Shown here piece after piece: positions 54,506 through 64,000 of a stretch of 64,000 nucleotides of DNA. Under the pieces are notes generated by a model that was not told the DNA's origin, did no database searches, and saw only the letters and a program-made list of their open reading frames with translations. The number at the start of each line of letters is the position of its first letter. Position 1 is the stretch's first letter. The stretch comes from Diphasiastrum complanatum (lineage: Eukaryota; Streptophyta; Lycopodiopsida; Lycopodiales; Lycopodiaceae). The DNA lies in contig CM055104.1 of NCBI GenBank assembly GCA_029204225.1, positions 25,931,285 to 25,995,284 on the forward strand, written 5' to 3'. Made by a program: the position numbers and the translations under genes.

Positions 54506-55610
54506 TGTTGGAAAGAGAGGTGAAAGAAAGATAACTCGAAAAGAAACGAACACGAAAAGAAACGAGCTCGAAAGAAAATGAACTCAAATGGAAAATGTTC
54601 GTGCGCAGCAGAATAAGCTATCTCACTCTTTCTTTAAGCATGAATACACCTATCAGTCTCGAACAGAACATTAGTGATAGAAATCACGTTCGATCTGATT
54701 ACGTAGCCAAACATTAAGCAACAAAACATCAGACAAATAATTAGTCGCGAACAACTAGACAAATTATTAGTCGCGAATTACTCACGAAGAGCTAGACTAA
54801 TAATCAGTCGCGAATTAGTCGCGAATAGCTAGACTAATAATAAGTCGCGAACAGCAGACAACCAGACTAAGCAATTGGAAAGCCATACAAAACGTAGAAA
54901 AGCATTGCAATATTAACACAAATCTGAACGCAGAACAAACAGAGCTGTAATCAGATTAAGTATAACGAAATATACAGGTCAATAATGCAGGTGAGCACAA
55001 AACAATAACGGATGTAACCGCGTGCTTCACAGGGCTAATTACAATTTGTAAGAGGTGATGAACCTATTACTGACAATCCATCTAGAAGAAAAGAATCAAT
55101 GCGCAAAAGCATCTGTCTCTGATTACAAGTGATGTTTTGTTCTATCTTCTGTTCTATTCTGATTTTGCTCTTGTCTTTGAATACGCAGATGGTATTCAAT
55201 ATCTACATAATTTTTACAGGTGTGCAGATGAAGAAGGTACAAAAGGGTTGTATTTTCTGTGGGAGATCGTGAGTGGCTGCTGTCGTTGTCAAATTTGATT
55301 GCACAGTGCATGGAACAAGCGTGAGGAGGCCATGACGTCGACCTTCGCTACAATTAACGTTGATGAAAATGCGAAAATAGTGACACTCTGACAAATGTCT
55401 TAAAAATTGATTTACATGGTACTTTTGCTTTTCTACAAGGGCACCTTTGGCATTTGTAGGGAAGTGTCACCTTTTTCGTCTTTTTTTTTTCGCATGTGGA
55501 AATTTACTTGTATTTATGCAAACTGTGCAACAACATGAGTAAAAATGCAACAGCATGAATGGAGGCAGATTAACATAGGATTTAGGAGAGTAGAAGAGAT
55601 AAATCCAACA
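54506..55610 (-). repeat. 3' LTR of the copia element, 1,105 bp
   Basis: Plus-strand ends TGTTGGAAAGAG ... AATCCAACA. Several CGCGA-containing AGTCGCGAA units repeat at 54,750-54,855. Confidence 0.92.
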
Positions 55611-55622
55611 CCCCCCCTTAAT
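55611..55622 (-). promoter_or_regulatory. Polypurine tract of the copia element
   Basis: CCCCCCCTTAAT on the plus strand (ATTAAGGGGGGG in sense) directly adjoins the LTR end; it would prime second-strand synthesis. Confidence 0.85.
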
Positions 55623-57880
55623 CTAGATCCGTGAATGCCTTGATCTTCAGACTAAGCAATGCACAAAACTTGTTGTGTGTATTAACACTTAATGCCTTTT
55701 TGAATATATCTGCAACCATGTCATGAGTTCTACAGTACGTTAAGCTTACCTCCTTGTTGAGAACCTTGCCCCTAATATAGTGATATCGAATTTCAATGTG
55801 CTTACTCCTAGAGTGAAATCTAGGGTTGGCCGATAAGGCAATGGCACTCTGATTATCACAGAATAACTGCTAGGCTGTATTGATACAAACTAATGTCTGA
55901 CAGTAAATCACTCAACCAAAATGCTTCTTTAATAGATTGAGAAGCAGCAATGTATTCTGCTTTTGTAGATGAAAGAGCGATAGAGGTTTGCTTACGACTG
56001 TTCCATGAGATAGGACCATCGTTGAAGAAGAATGTAAATCCAGATGTGGACTTACGATTGTCTACATCTCCTCCCCAGCTTGCATCAGAATATCCACTGA
56101 GCTGATGAAAATTGTCGTTGTTGACTTCTCCATAGCAGATACACTGGTCCATGATAGCTCGAATATACCTCATGACTCTTATGAGAGCCTTCCAAAGAGT
56201 AATGCTAGGATTAGCCATATACTGGTTGAGTGAGCTTACTGCAAAAGAGATGTCAGGTCTTGTACAGACCATTGCGTACATGAGAGATCCAAGTATCGAT
56301 CGATAAGGATACTCTCTCATATGCTCCTCTTCCTGCTTGGTCAGGGGACATTGGTCCTTTGACAAACGCAGGCCTAGATCCATTGGTGAGTGAGCTAACT
56401 TGTAGTTCATTAGATTGTATCTGTCAAGAACATTGTGAAGATACCTTTGTTGAGTGATATAGATAAGTTGTCTTGCTCTGTCTCGGTTTATCTGAATGCT
56501 TGGGCAGAAGTTTGAGCTTCGTCCAGATCAGTCATGTCGAACTCAGAAAACAACATCTGTTTAGAATCCTTGACCAAATTGGTATTGTTGCTGAAAAGCA
56601 ACGTATCATCCATGTATAAGGTGATGATACTGAAGGATTTCTACACCGACTTAGAATAGACGTTGCAATCAGCAGTGCTTGGTTGAAAACCTTGTTCGCT
56701 GAGAAATGTGTTGATCCTTTGAAACCAAGCTCTGGCAGACTATTTCAAGCCGTAAAGTGACTTATGGAGTTTACCGACATGATTCTTCATACCTTCTAGA
56801 ACATATCCTCTGGGCTGGATCATATAGATGTCTTTTTGTATAGTTCCATTTAGATAAGTTGTTTGCACATCAAGTTGATGCACCTCAAGGTCGGCAGCTG
56901 CAGCATATGATAAGAGGGCTCAGATCGATGAATGTTTGACTACTGGACTGAAAGTCTCACTGTAGTCAACGTTGGGGAGTGAATCCTCATGCTACCAATC
57001 TTGCCTTCCTTCGATCAATCGCTCCATAAATTTAGTAGAGATGTACTCTCCACCATTGTCAGACCTCAGGGCCTTGATCGTCCTTCTAGTCTCTTTTTCT
57101 GCATGCTCCTTGAATATTCTGAAGCAATTGAAAGCTTCTGATTTCTTCTGGATAAAATACACCATAGTCCTTTTGGAGAATTCATCAATAAAAGTTATAA
57201 AATACTTTCATCCTTCAGAGAAGGATTTTTCATCGGGCCACAAATGTCTGAATGCACAACGTCTAACAATCCTCTAGTAGTATGCTAGTGGCTTGATCTA
57301 AATGGTTTCCTAGTCTGTTTACCAACTAAACAGTCTTGACAGAAATGTAACTTGACTTTATTACTAGGATAGTCTAGATCAAGAACAATAGAATGTTTAG
57401 ACATTTATTGTACAGCAGCATGATTCAAGTGACCAAGTCTATAATGCCAAAATAAACTTTTATTTGCTTGAATAGGAATACTGAGTGCCTGACTAGAGGC
57501 AAAAAAGAAATGACTTAATCTATACAAGTATCCATGCCTCTTTTTGAGTGTTAAGATCTTGTCTGTCCTATCAACTACTTTGCACTAATCACATTCGAAT
57601 TCTACTTTATGTCCTAGATATGTGATTATGCTTACAGAGAGCAGATTCGTAGATAAATTGGGTACATATAGGACTTTAGAAAGTAGCTTAGATTGATCAT
57701 TTGCAAAGCTCAATCTCACATTACTTTCACCTTTAATAGCTTGTATGCTATTATCGCCAAGGTGAACGTATTTGTTGGTATTGTAGGGTGTATAGGACTC
57801 GAAACAGTCAACGAGACTGGTCATATGCTGAGTGGCAACAAAATCTAGGAACCAAGAACTGTCGTTGGATGATCCTTGAT
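55623..57880 (-). pseudogene. Copia pol: PR, IN (partial), RT (partial), RNase H
   Basis: In sense order: protease site degraded to LDFVATQHMT (normally D-S-G-A) near 57,860; DCFESYTPYN and YVPNLSTNLLSVS; integrase zinc region FWHYRLGHLN and FCQDCLVGKQTRKPF near 57,450-57,330; core HSDICGPM and ALRSDNGGEYISTKF near 57,060; then directly NVDYSETFSPVV near 56,970, so the integrase C-terminal half and RT N-terminus are deleted. RT continues with ADLEVHQLDVQTTYLNG, the active site LYMDDTLLFSNN near 56,620, and an open 184-codon frame (56,410-55,856) with GSLMYAMVCTRPDISFAVS and RNase H ALSSTKAEYIAAS. Stops near 56,745, 56,520 and others. Confidence 0.88.
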
Positions 57881-58753
57881 CTGGTCATGAAGACATCATG
57901 ATCCGGTTTTTGAATGGGCTGTGGAGCTTCTGTAGTTGCATTGGCCACTTAATTCGATTGTCCCTTGCTGTTTGTAGTATCCGGCAGTCTTGAATCTCGT
58001 CGTTGTTTCTCTTGCAATATCTGCAGAACAACTTCTTCTTTGTCTACGGATTTGACTATTTTTATTGTGCTGTGTTGGTTTCTGGTCTTGCTTTGATTGC
58101 TTTAAGCCTTTCTTCTTCTTCTGCTTAGTTGTGCCTCTGTTGGTGTACAAGGCGTGAGAATCAGCTGAGGAACTGGAGGCTTCATTCCTCCTCATGTCTT
58201 CCTGCAACAACATTGCAATGACTCTTGAAAGAGTCAGCTCTGGATGCATCGTGATGATCATCACGTAGCTGTCATATGGGCTTGGCAAGCTTTTAAGCAC
58301 TTGCATTACTGCGTCTTGATCATCTATGACAGATCCGACATCAGCCATTTGCTTCAACAGGTCCTTGAACTGGTTGATGTGATTCTGCAGGGAATCACCA
58401 TTCGCCATCTTGAGGGAGTAGAATTTCTTTCCAAGATGTAGCTTGGAAGCTATATCTCACACTTCATATAACGTGCTCAAGATGTCCCAGACTTCTTTGG
58501 ATGTCTGAGCTTCGGACACATGGCCGATCTGAGTATCTGAAATGTTGAGGATAATCGGCGCAAATGCTTTGCCATCCTTCAGCTTCCATCTGGAGATTGA
58601 TGCATCCTCAGCTTTGGGTTTTCCCTCTGCACCTGTAACAACGTCATACAACTCCTTAGCCATTAGCACGGTTCTCATTTTAAATTTCCACATATGGTAA
58701 TTGGCTCCATCAAGCTTGTCCATTATAGGACTGGCTTTCCCTTGGAAATCCAT
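57881..58753 (-). pseudogene. Copia gag
   Basis: Starts MDFQGKASPIMDKLDGANYH, with the LDGANYHMWKFKM signature of copia gag, SKEVWDILSTLYEV followed by one in-frame stop near 58,458, then QNHINQFKDLLKQMADVG, LPSPYDSYVM and TLSRVIAMLLQED. The zinc knuckle CRYCKRNNHEIQDC is recognisable near 58,030-57,985 only in a shifted frame. Gag packages the element RNA. Otherwise well preserved. Confidence 0.88.
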
Positions 58754-58897
58754 GTGGAAGATTAGTCTAGGTGATAGGAATAACTACCAGTGACTTAAGT
58801 ATGAAAATTTGGTGCTAAATTACATAACAAGAAGACAATTACTCTATCAGCTAGTAGAGACTTGTTTCTGTGGAAGCTTATCAGGCTACAGAAATTA

Positions 58898-58909
58898 GCT
58901 CTGATACCA
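58898..58909 (-). promoter_or_regulatory. Primer-binding site, initiator Met tRNA
   Basis: GCTCTGATACCA on the plus strand is the complement of TGGTATCAGAGC and directly adjoins the LTR. Confidence 0.9.
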
Positions 58910-59911
58910 TGTTGGAAAGAGGGGCGAAAGAAAGATAACTCGAAAAGAAATGAACACAAAAAGAAACGAGCTCGAACAGAAATGCACTCGAATGGAAAAT
59001 GTTTGTGCACAGCGGAATAAGCTATCTCACTCTTTATTTAAACATGACTATGTCTATCAGTCTCGAACAGAACATTAGTGATAGAAATCACGTTCGATCT
59101 GATTACGCAGCCAAACATTAAGCAACAAAACATCAAATAGATAATTTGTCGCGTACAACTAGACAAATTATTAGTCGCAAATTAGTCGCGAAGAGCTAGA
59201 CTAAATATCAGTCGCGAAGAGCTAGACTAAATATTAGTCGCGAACAACTAGACTAATAATAATTCACGAACAGTAGACAGTCAGACTAAGCAATTGGAAA
59301 TCCAGACAGAATGTAGAAAAGCATTGCAATATTAACACAAATCTGAACGTAGAACAAACAGAGCTGTAATCAGATTAAGTATAACGAAATATATAGGTCA
59401 ATAATATAGGTGAGCACAAAACAATAGCAGATGTAACCGCATGCTTCACAGGGATAATCACAAATCTCTTGTATTTGAATACGCAGATGGTATTCAATAT
59501 ATACATAATTTTTACGTGTGCAAATGAAGAAGGTACAAAAGGGTTGTGCTGTCTGTGGGAGATCGTGAGTGGCTGCTATCGTTGTCAAAATTGATTGAAC
59601 AGTGCATGGAACGAGCGTGAGGAGGTCGTGACGTCGACTTTCGCTAAAATTAACGTTGATGAAAATGTGAAAAATGCGACACTCTGACAAATGCCTAAAA
59701 AATTGATTTATAGGGTACCTTTGCTTTTCTACACGGGCACCTTTGGCATTTGTAGGACACCTTTGGCATTTGTAGGGCAGTGTCACCTTTTTCGTCCTTT
59801 TTTTTCGCCTGTGGAAATTTACTTGTATTTATGCAGACTATGCGACAACATAAGTAAAAATGCAGCAGCATGAATGGAGCAGATTAACATAGGATTTAGG
59901 AGAGTAGAGGA
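58910..59911 (-). repeat. 5' LTR of the copia element, ~1.0 kb
   Basis: Matches 54,506-55,610 but lacks about 115 bp near 59,461 and diverges after GGAGAGTAGAGG at 59,910, so the expected AATCCAACA end is missing. Confidence 0.88.
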
Positions 59912-60720
59912 GCCACAAGAGTCTCACCTACAACTAACATACGGTCTGACCGAAGGGAACCCCCAAGTCGACGATTGCGGTTAGCATGCGGCTTCGACCA
60001 ACGAAGGAAACGAACCATGACGCAAACAACCGCCAAGGCACCACCAAACATCGTAAGTTCTCACTTACGGTCACCTACGAAGTGAACGAATGACAGTTGA
60101 CCAAAGAAAACCGCCAAGTTAGTGATTGCGGTTGACATGCGATTTCATCTTCACGCTCCTACGATCAGACTACGGTTGCAACGACATCACATTCTCACGC
60201 TCTTGATGCATATGAAGGAGATCCTTTTGTTGTACCTCTTCACGTCTTCACGATGCACCAATAACTGATCTACGGATCAAGTACAAGGGCTATTAAACTG
60301 TAATTAGAATAACTAAAGATCTTCTGACAGCTATATATAAACATCTGAGCAATTTGAAGAGTTAGTGATTGAAACACACATACGCTCACAGAGTGCGAGA
60401 GCGCGACATAGATCAAACGACCAAAAGCAGTCTTCTAGTAGCTGACTCCTTAGAGCTAGTGATCATTTAGAGAGAGTAAAGAGGGGCCTTGGCATTTTGC
60501 AAGTAATTTTTTTTTGAAATTGCGAGTTTCTTTTTTGCCATGAGTCAATAAAAAGATAGCACATGGTGTGCTATTTTTATACCACTACTTGAATGTTTAT
60601 TAATAAGAATTGTGGTTTGGCACATAGTTAAAAACCCCATAATGAGATCCCAAAATAAAAAAAAAAATTGAAACTAAAAAACATTTTTGGCCTTGTGCTA
60701 CAAAACCAATTTTTTTTTTT
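59912..60720. other. Non-coding; imperfect direct repeats and a TATA-like site
   Basis: CGATTGCGGTTAGCATGCGG near 59,970 recurs as GATTGCGGTTGACATGCGA near 60,123. TATATATAAAC lies near 60,335. It could be part of another LTR, not provable here. Confidence 0.35.
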
Positions 60721-60728
60721 TTTTGGAC

Positions 60729-60872
60729 TGAATCACTTGCCACGCCGGCGTGCCAAGTGATTCAGAAATAAAAGAAAGAATTCCTATAGCCTACCACCTT
60801 AACACGCCGGCGTGCTAAGGTGGTGGGCTGCCAGGGCAAATTTTTTATTTTTTTTGTGTGCAGCCCACCACC
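60729..60872. repeat. Cluster of three hairpins
   Basis: 60,729-60,764 is a 36-bp near-perfect palindrome (CACTTGCCACGCCGGCG core), 60,793-60,824 a 32-bp near-perfect palindrome with the same CACGCCGGCGTG core, and GGTGGTGGGCTGC (60,819-60,831) is perfectly complementary to 60,860-60,872. Confidence 0.85.
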
Positions 60873-60889
60873 AAACATTTAAAATGCTC

Positions 60890-61442
60890 AATATAGTCTC
60901 GTACGTGTTCATCTTTTGCCATCTTGATATTACTAAATTTGACAAAACGACTATCAAACGAAAGGGCTTAAAACGCTTGATAAAGGACTCTTTCAAATTT
61001 GACTGGTTTGTCTTATCTTCACGATCGAGGTTAAAAAACCAATCACGTGCTTTAGCGATCATGGTCATAGAAAACAGCTAGACCATAGTGTCGGGAGGTC
61101 GCACGCATTCTCAAAGATATGCAAGAATCTTTGGAGGTCCAAACTATCGTCAAACTTGGGTAGATCAAATTATGGCGTTCGTTTCTCAATATGAGAACCG
61201 TGGGTAGCAAAAGCGCCATTAAGGTGGGTTCTGGCCTATGAGGGTTCAACATAAAAATGGGCTCGGGCTCATGAAGACTCGACTCTATCAGGTTCTCGGC
61301 TCTCGAATGGGTTTGTCGATGGCTCGTGTACGTATGAGTTCATTCGAGAGAACCTACGACGTCTGATTTCTTCAGCGCTGGGTGACACCATGTCGTGTGG
61401 ACATTCCTCTATGGTACTGGGATCATACTCGTGTTCCATTGG
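60890..61442 (-). pseudogene. Gypsy gag fragment
   Basis: On the minus strand from about 61,442: MEHEYDPSTIEECPHDM, RRRRFSRMNSYVHEPS, a stop, FDDSLDLQRFLHIFENA near 61,130 and then AKARDWFFNLDREDKTN and LKESFIKRFKPF, the retrotransposon gag core (PF03732). Gag would form the particle. Two or more frame changes are present. The hairpin cluster lies just past its downstream end. No pol follows to the left. Confidence 0.65.
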
Positions 61443-61519
61443 GTAAGGTGTGTTTTTGGTTTTTTGTATGGATTTTTGTTGTTTATTTTTTGTTTTGGCT
61501 AGTAGGAAAATCAAGGGGG

Positions 61520-62960
61520 AGACTCTATATCAGAAGGGCTTTCTATTGGTATAAGTTGTGTTTTTTTGGGTGTTCTGGTTCATCTCAATCCAAGGTCGTT
61601 TTGATTGAAAACGAACCACTTTTGCTAGCTATGGTGGAAGTTGTCGGTTTTTTGAATTTTTGCGATTTTAAAAACTTCAAAATCCGATTTCGTTCTATGG
61701 CCTTATTTTGGGACTTGGAAATTGAAAAAAAAATTTGCTTCTGATTTTTTTCCTTATGCAATTTTTTTTTTAAAAAAAAGAAAAGAAAAGAAAATTCTAT
61801 CAAGCACATGCACGACTGCGCGCGGGGGGGCGTACGACACCCTGACAAATTTTTTTTTTTTCCTGATGCGAATAGACAGCCGCAGGCTTCAGATTACTTC
61901 TAGGGGTTATTGGACTTGGAAGAGGGATGTATAATTTCTTTTGTACTTTACAAAGTACAAGTTTCAAGCTCACACACAAATCTATGTGTGAGAGAGGTGA
62001 ACCCTTATCTTTGAAACATTGAAAATTTCAACTTGCGGAAACATATTCTGGTTGCCAATCTCCTTAACTTGTTTTGTACCTTCCTTGAAACCAGCGATTG
62101 GCTGCTCACAATTTATAAAATTTTGATAACTTTGAATATTAAACTTTGTAAACTTTAAACTATTAAACCTTACGATTAAACTATTGTGTACTTTACAAGT
62201 ACATGTTAAAGCTTATAAGCTAAGTTTTCAAAGTTTGTTTCAAAGTTTTAAAAGTAAACTTTGAGTTTAAAAGTTTATTTTGCAAACTTGGAAAGACATA
62301 AAGCTATTATTGAACCATAGCTTTGTTATGAAATTCTTGCTGCAAGTACATATCTGTGTGCCCTTTTTCCTATCTTTCTCAGCCTCTTTCTTGGGCTTAA
62401 TCCACCCCTTTGTAAACTTCCACCTGCACACACCAAAAAATATGGCAAATCCTCCATCTTCTTCACTTTTTGGGAGGAAATTTGAAGTTTTTTCCTCCAC
62501 CTCCTCCTCTTAAATGTACAGTTGTACCTGCACCTTCTCCTAAGCCTAAGGACAAGCCTTAGAGGAGATTTAGGTGTGTCTTTGGGCCATAAGGCCAAGA
62601 GGCTAAGGTGGTGACCCAAAAGGTGGGTGGGGACGTGACCCAAGTGACTCTTGGGTGAGGTGGCATAGGGAGGGGGGGTGGCCATGTGAAACAAGGGTAG
62701 GTGGACCCCATAAGGGGATGCCACTTGTTTTTGGGCCCATGTGCTTGCTAGGTGGCGACCATAAGGCCTGCCACCCAACAAGGCTTTTTTTTTTTTTTTT
62801 TGGAAGGAAAAGAAGTGGGACGGGGGGTAAAGGCTCCATTTCCATCATTGAGGTTCTTATTGTGGCCCATTCTTCTTGAGTAGTTGTCTCAAGTTCTCTA
62901 AGCCCTTTTGTTGCGAAGCCCTTGCAGTTTTTCCTTATCTCCTTCCTTAGAGCGCTATAA
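61520..62960. other. Non-coding, possible LTR region of the next element
   Basis: AT-rich to 62,300, then a more GC-rich stretch with AAGGCC and GGTGG runs (62,500-62,800). It precedes a gypsy gag start and may contain its LTR; no second copy is present in the window. Confidence 0.35.
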
Positions 62961-62967
62961 ACCTTGC

Positions 62968-64000
62968 TATGCCTTTGGGTGAAGGACCGTCTTCACCACC
63001 TCCTCCTCCTGATGTAGATACTAACCAGCTAGTACAAGCCGAATCTGCTGCAAAACAAAATTTTAGAAATGCAAGCCAAACATATCGCGGTCGAGCAAGA
63101 GTGGCATTCTGCGACGCACTCGTGGTCTGTTGGTGTTTATCCAATGTTTAATCCGGAATTCTTTTCAGACGAAAAGAAGGACCTACTTTCTGATGTAGTA
63201 TTGTCATGGCTAGATTGATGGAATAGTCATTTTTCCATTCATGATGAACCTGATAGTACGAAGATCGCTTCTGGTCTCATGTTTTTACACGGAAAGGTGT
63301 TTACATGGTGGCAGGATCTGAAGGAGAGGGCTAGTGCCCCTTCTACATGGGATTCCTTTCAAGAAGCCTTTAAAACGACTTTTCTTTCGGTGTTGGATGA
63401 TTTTGAGCATTGGTGGCGTTTCGTCACCATGCAGATAGGTACTAGGCCGTTAGATGCCTATATCCAAGAATGTCTGAAAATTTTGTCCTGATTCGTCTCG
63501 TGAATTGATCCTATCCTGTTGAAGTTACATTTATTTTGGGGCTTCCGAAAGAGTTTCAGCTTGAAGTGCGGCGTAACCAATCGTAGACAATCGAAGTTGT
63601 TGTTCGCTTTGTGAAAATCTTCGATGACGCCCATTTTGCCTCTTGCAAGGAGCAAAATTTGCCCAAACCTAAGTAGAAAAAAAGAAAATTCTCAAGAAGC
63701 AGAATAGAGACAAGACGGCGGACACCGGTTCCCAAGACGGGAAAAAGCGCGTCAAGTTGGATCGCGTAGACTACGACAAGACAAGAATCGGCTGCTTGTG
63801 CTTCTCCTGCATGGAAAAGGGGCATCTATCAAAAGATTGCCCAAAGAAGAAAGAAAAGAAATTTGGCGGGCAACCTAAATCTTTTAAAGTGCCAGAAAAT
63901 TCTAGTATTTTTTTTTGTTGATTTATCCTTTAAGGATGGCACTAGTTGCAAGAATTGTTGTTTTAATATAGCTGTTTCTGGTCCCCACGATCTCATTCGT
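62968..64000 (+). pseudogene. Gypsy gag with zinc knuckle, runs off the window
   Basis: Begins MPLGEGPSSPPPPPDVDTN; then, in a shifted frame, EQEWHSATHSWSVG, FNPEFFSDEKKDLLSD, IASGLMFLHGKVFTWWQDL, DDFEHWWRFVTMQIG (63,279-63,491), a lysine-rich linker, and a CX2CX4HX4C zinc knuckle, CFSCMEKGHLSKDC, at 63,799-63,840, which binds element RNA. After that DGTSCKNCCFNIAVSG leads towards protease, cut by the window edge. Stops or shifts near 63,150, 63,215, 63,490 and 63,920 make it non-functional. Confidence 0.75.

Larger units (their letters stand above)
54506..59911 (-). mobile_element. Ty1/copia retrotransposon, nearly complete
   Basis: Read on the minus strand: 5' LTR (59,911-58,910), Met-tRNA primer site, gag, protease, integrase, reverse transcriptase, RNase H, polypurine tract, 3' LTR (55,610-54,506). 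About 5.4 kb. The right LTR lacks its last ~15 bp and a ~115 bp internal segment, and an internal deletion fuses integrase to reverse transcriptase. It cannot move on its own. Confidence 0.92.

Overview
This is a repeat-rich nuclear window from a plant. The evidence is one spliced nuclear gene for an organelle-type pentatricopeptide repeat (PPR) protein of the EMB1006 family, many decayed Ty1/copia and Ty3/gypsy retroelements, a hAT MITE, a tRNA-derived SINE, a LINE end with a restriction-like endonuclease, and exceptionally long GA/CT microsatellites. Big introns filled with retroelements and the LINE type would fit a seed-free vascular plant such as a fern, but the species cannot be fixed from this window. 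There is no bacterial or organellar gene content.

Layout. 1-12.2 kb: an LTR-like repeat (with an inverted copy at 11.8-12.2 kb) and a decayed chromovirus-type gypsy element (gag 3.2 kb, pol 3.7-5.2 kb, chromodomain end 9.3-9.8 kb). It is interrupted by a 3 kb DNA-transposon-like block that carries a spliced minus-strand gene. 12.2-27.1 kb: a giant inverted duplication (arms 13,328-18,835 and 21,089-26,716, spacer about 2.25 kb) built from an unfamiliar repeat called element X here: about 1.5-1.65 kb LTR-like repeats flanking a 1.4 kb interior with one unrecognised, broken reading frame. The spacer holds copia LTR/gag and gypsy protease fragments. 27.1-28.4 kb: two LTR-like pieces. 28,741-38,005: the PPR gene, three exons; its 6.1 kb first intron contains a gypsy pol (plus strand) and a copia pol fragment (minus strand). 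38.0-39.6 kb: splice-consistent exons of an unknown product. 42.3-47.2 kb: SINE, LINE end and a third element X locus. 47.2-53.4 kb: CT-tract/LTR-like promoters, a tRNA-Asp-primed LTR and leader, a hAT MITE and a tandem repeat. 54.5-59.9 kb: a nearly complete copia element on the minus strand. 60.7-64.0 kb: a hairpin cluster and two gypsy gag regions.

Only the PPR gene looks like an intact host gene. All the retroelement reading frames carry stops, frameshifts or deletions. The most unusual observations are element X, the palindromic duplication whose outer flank repeats part of its own spacer, and the repeated association of 90-175 bp CT tracts with TATA-bearing LTR-like sequences at similar spacing. 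Splice junctions and family calls were made by reading the sequence; no database search was run.
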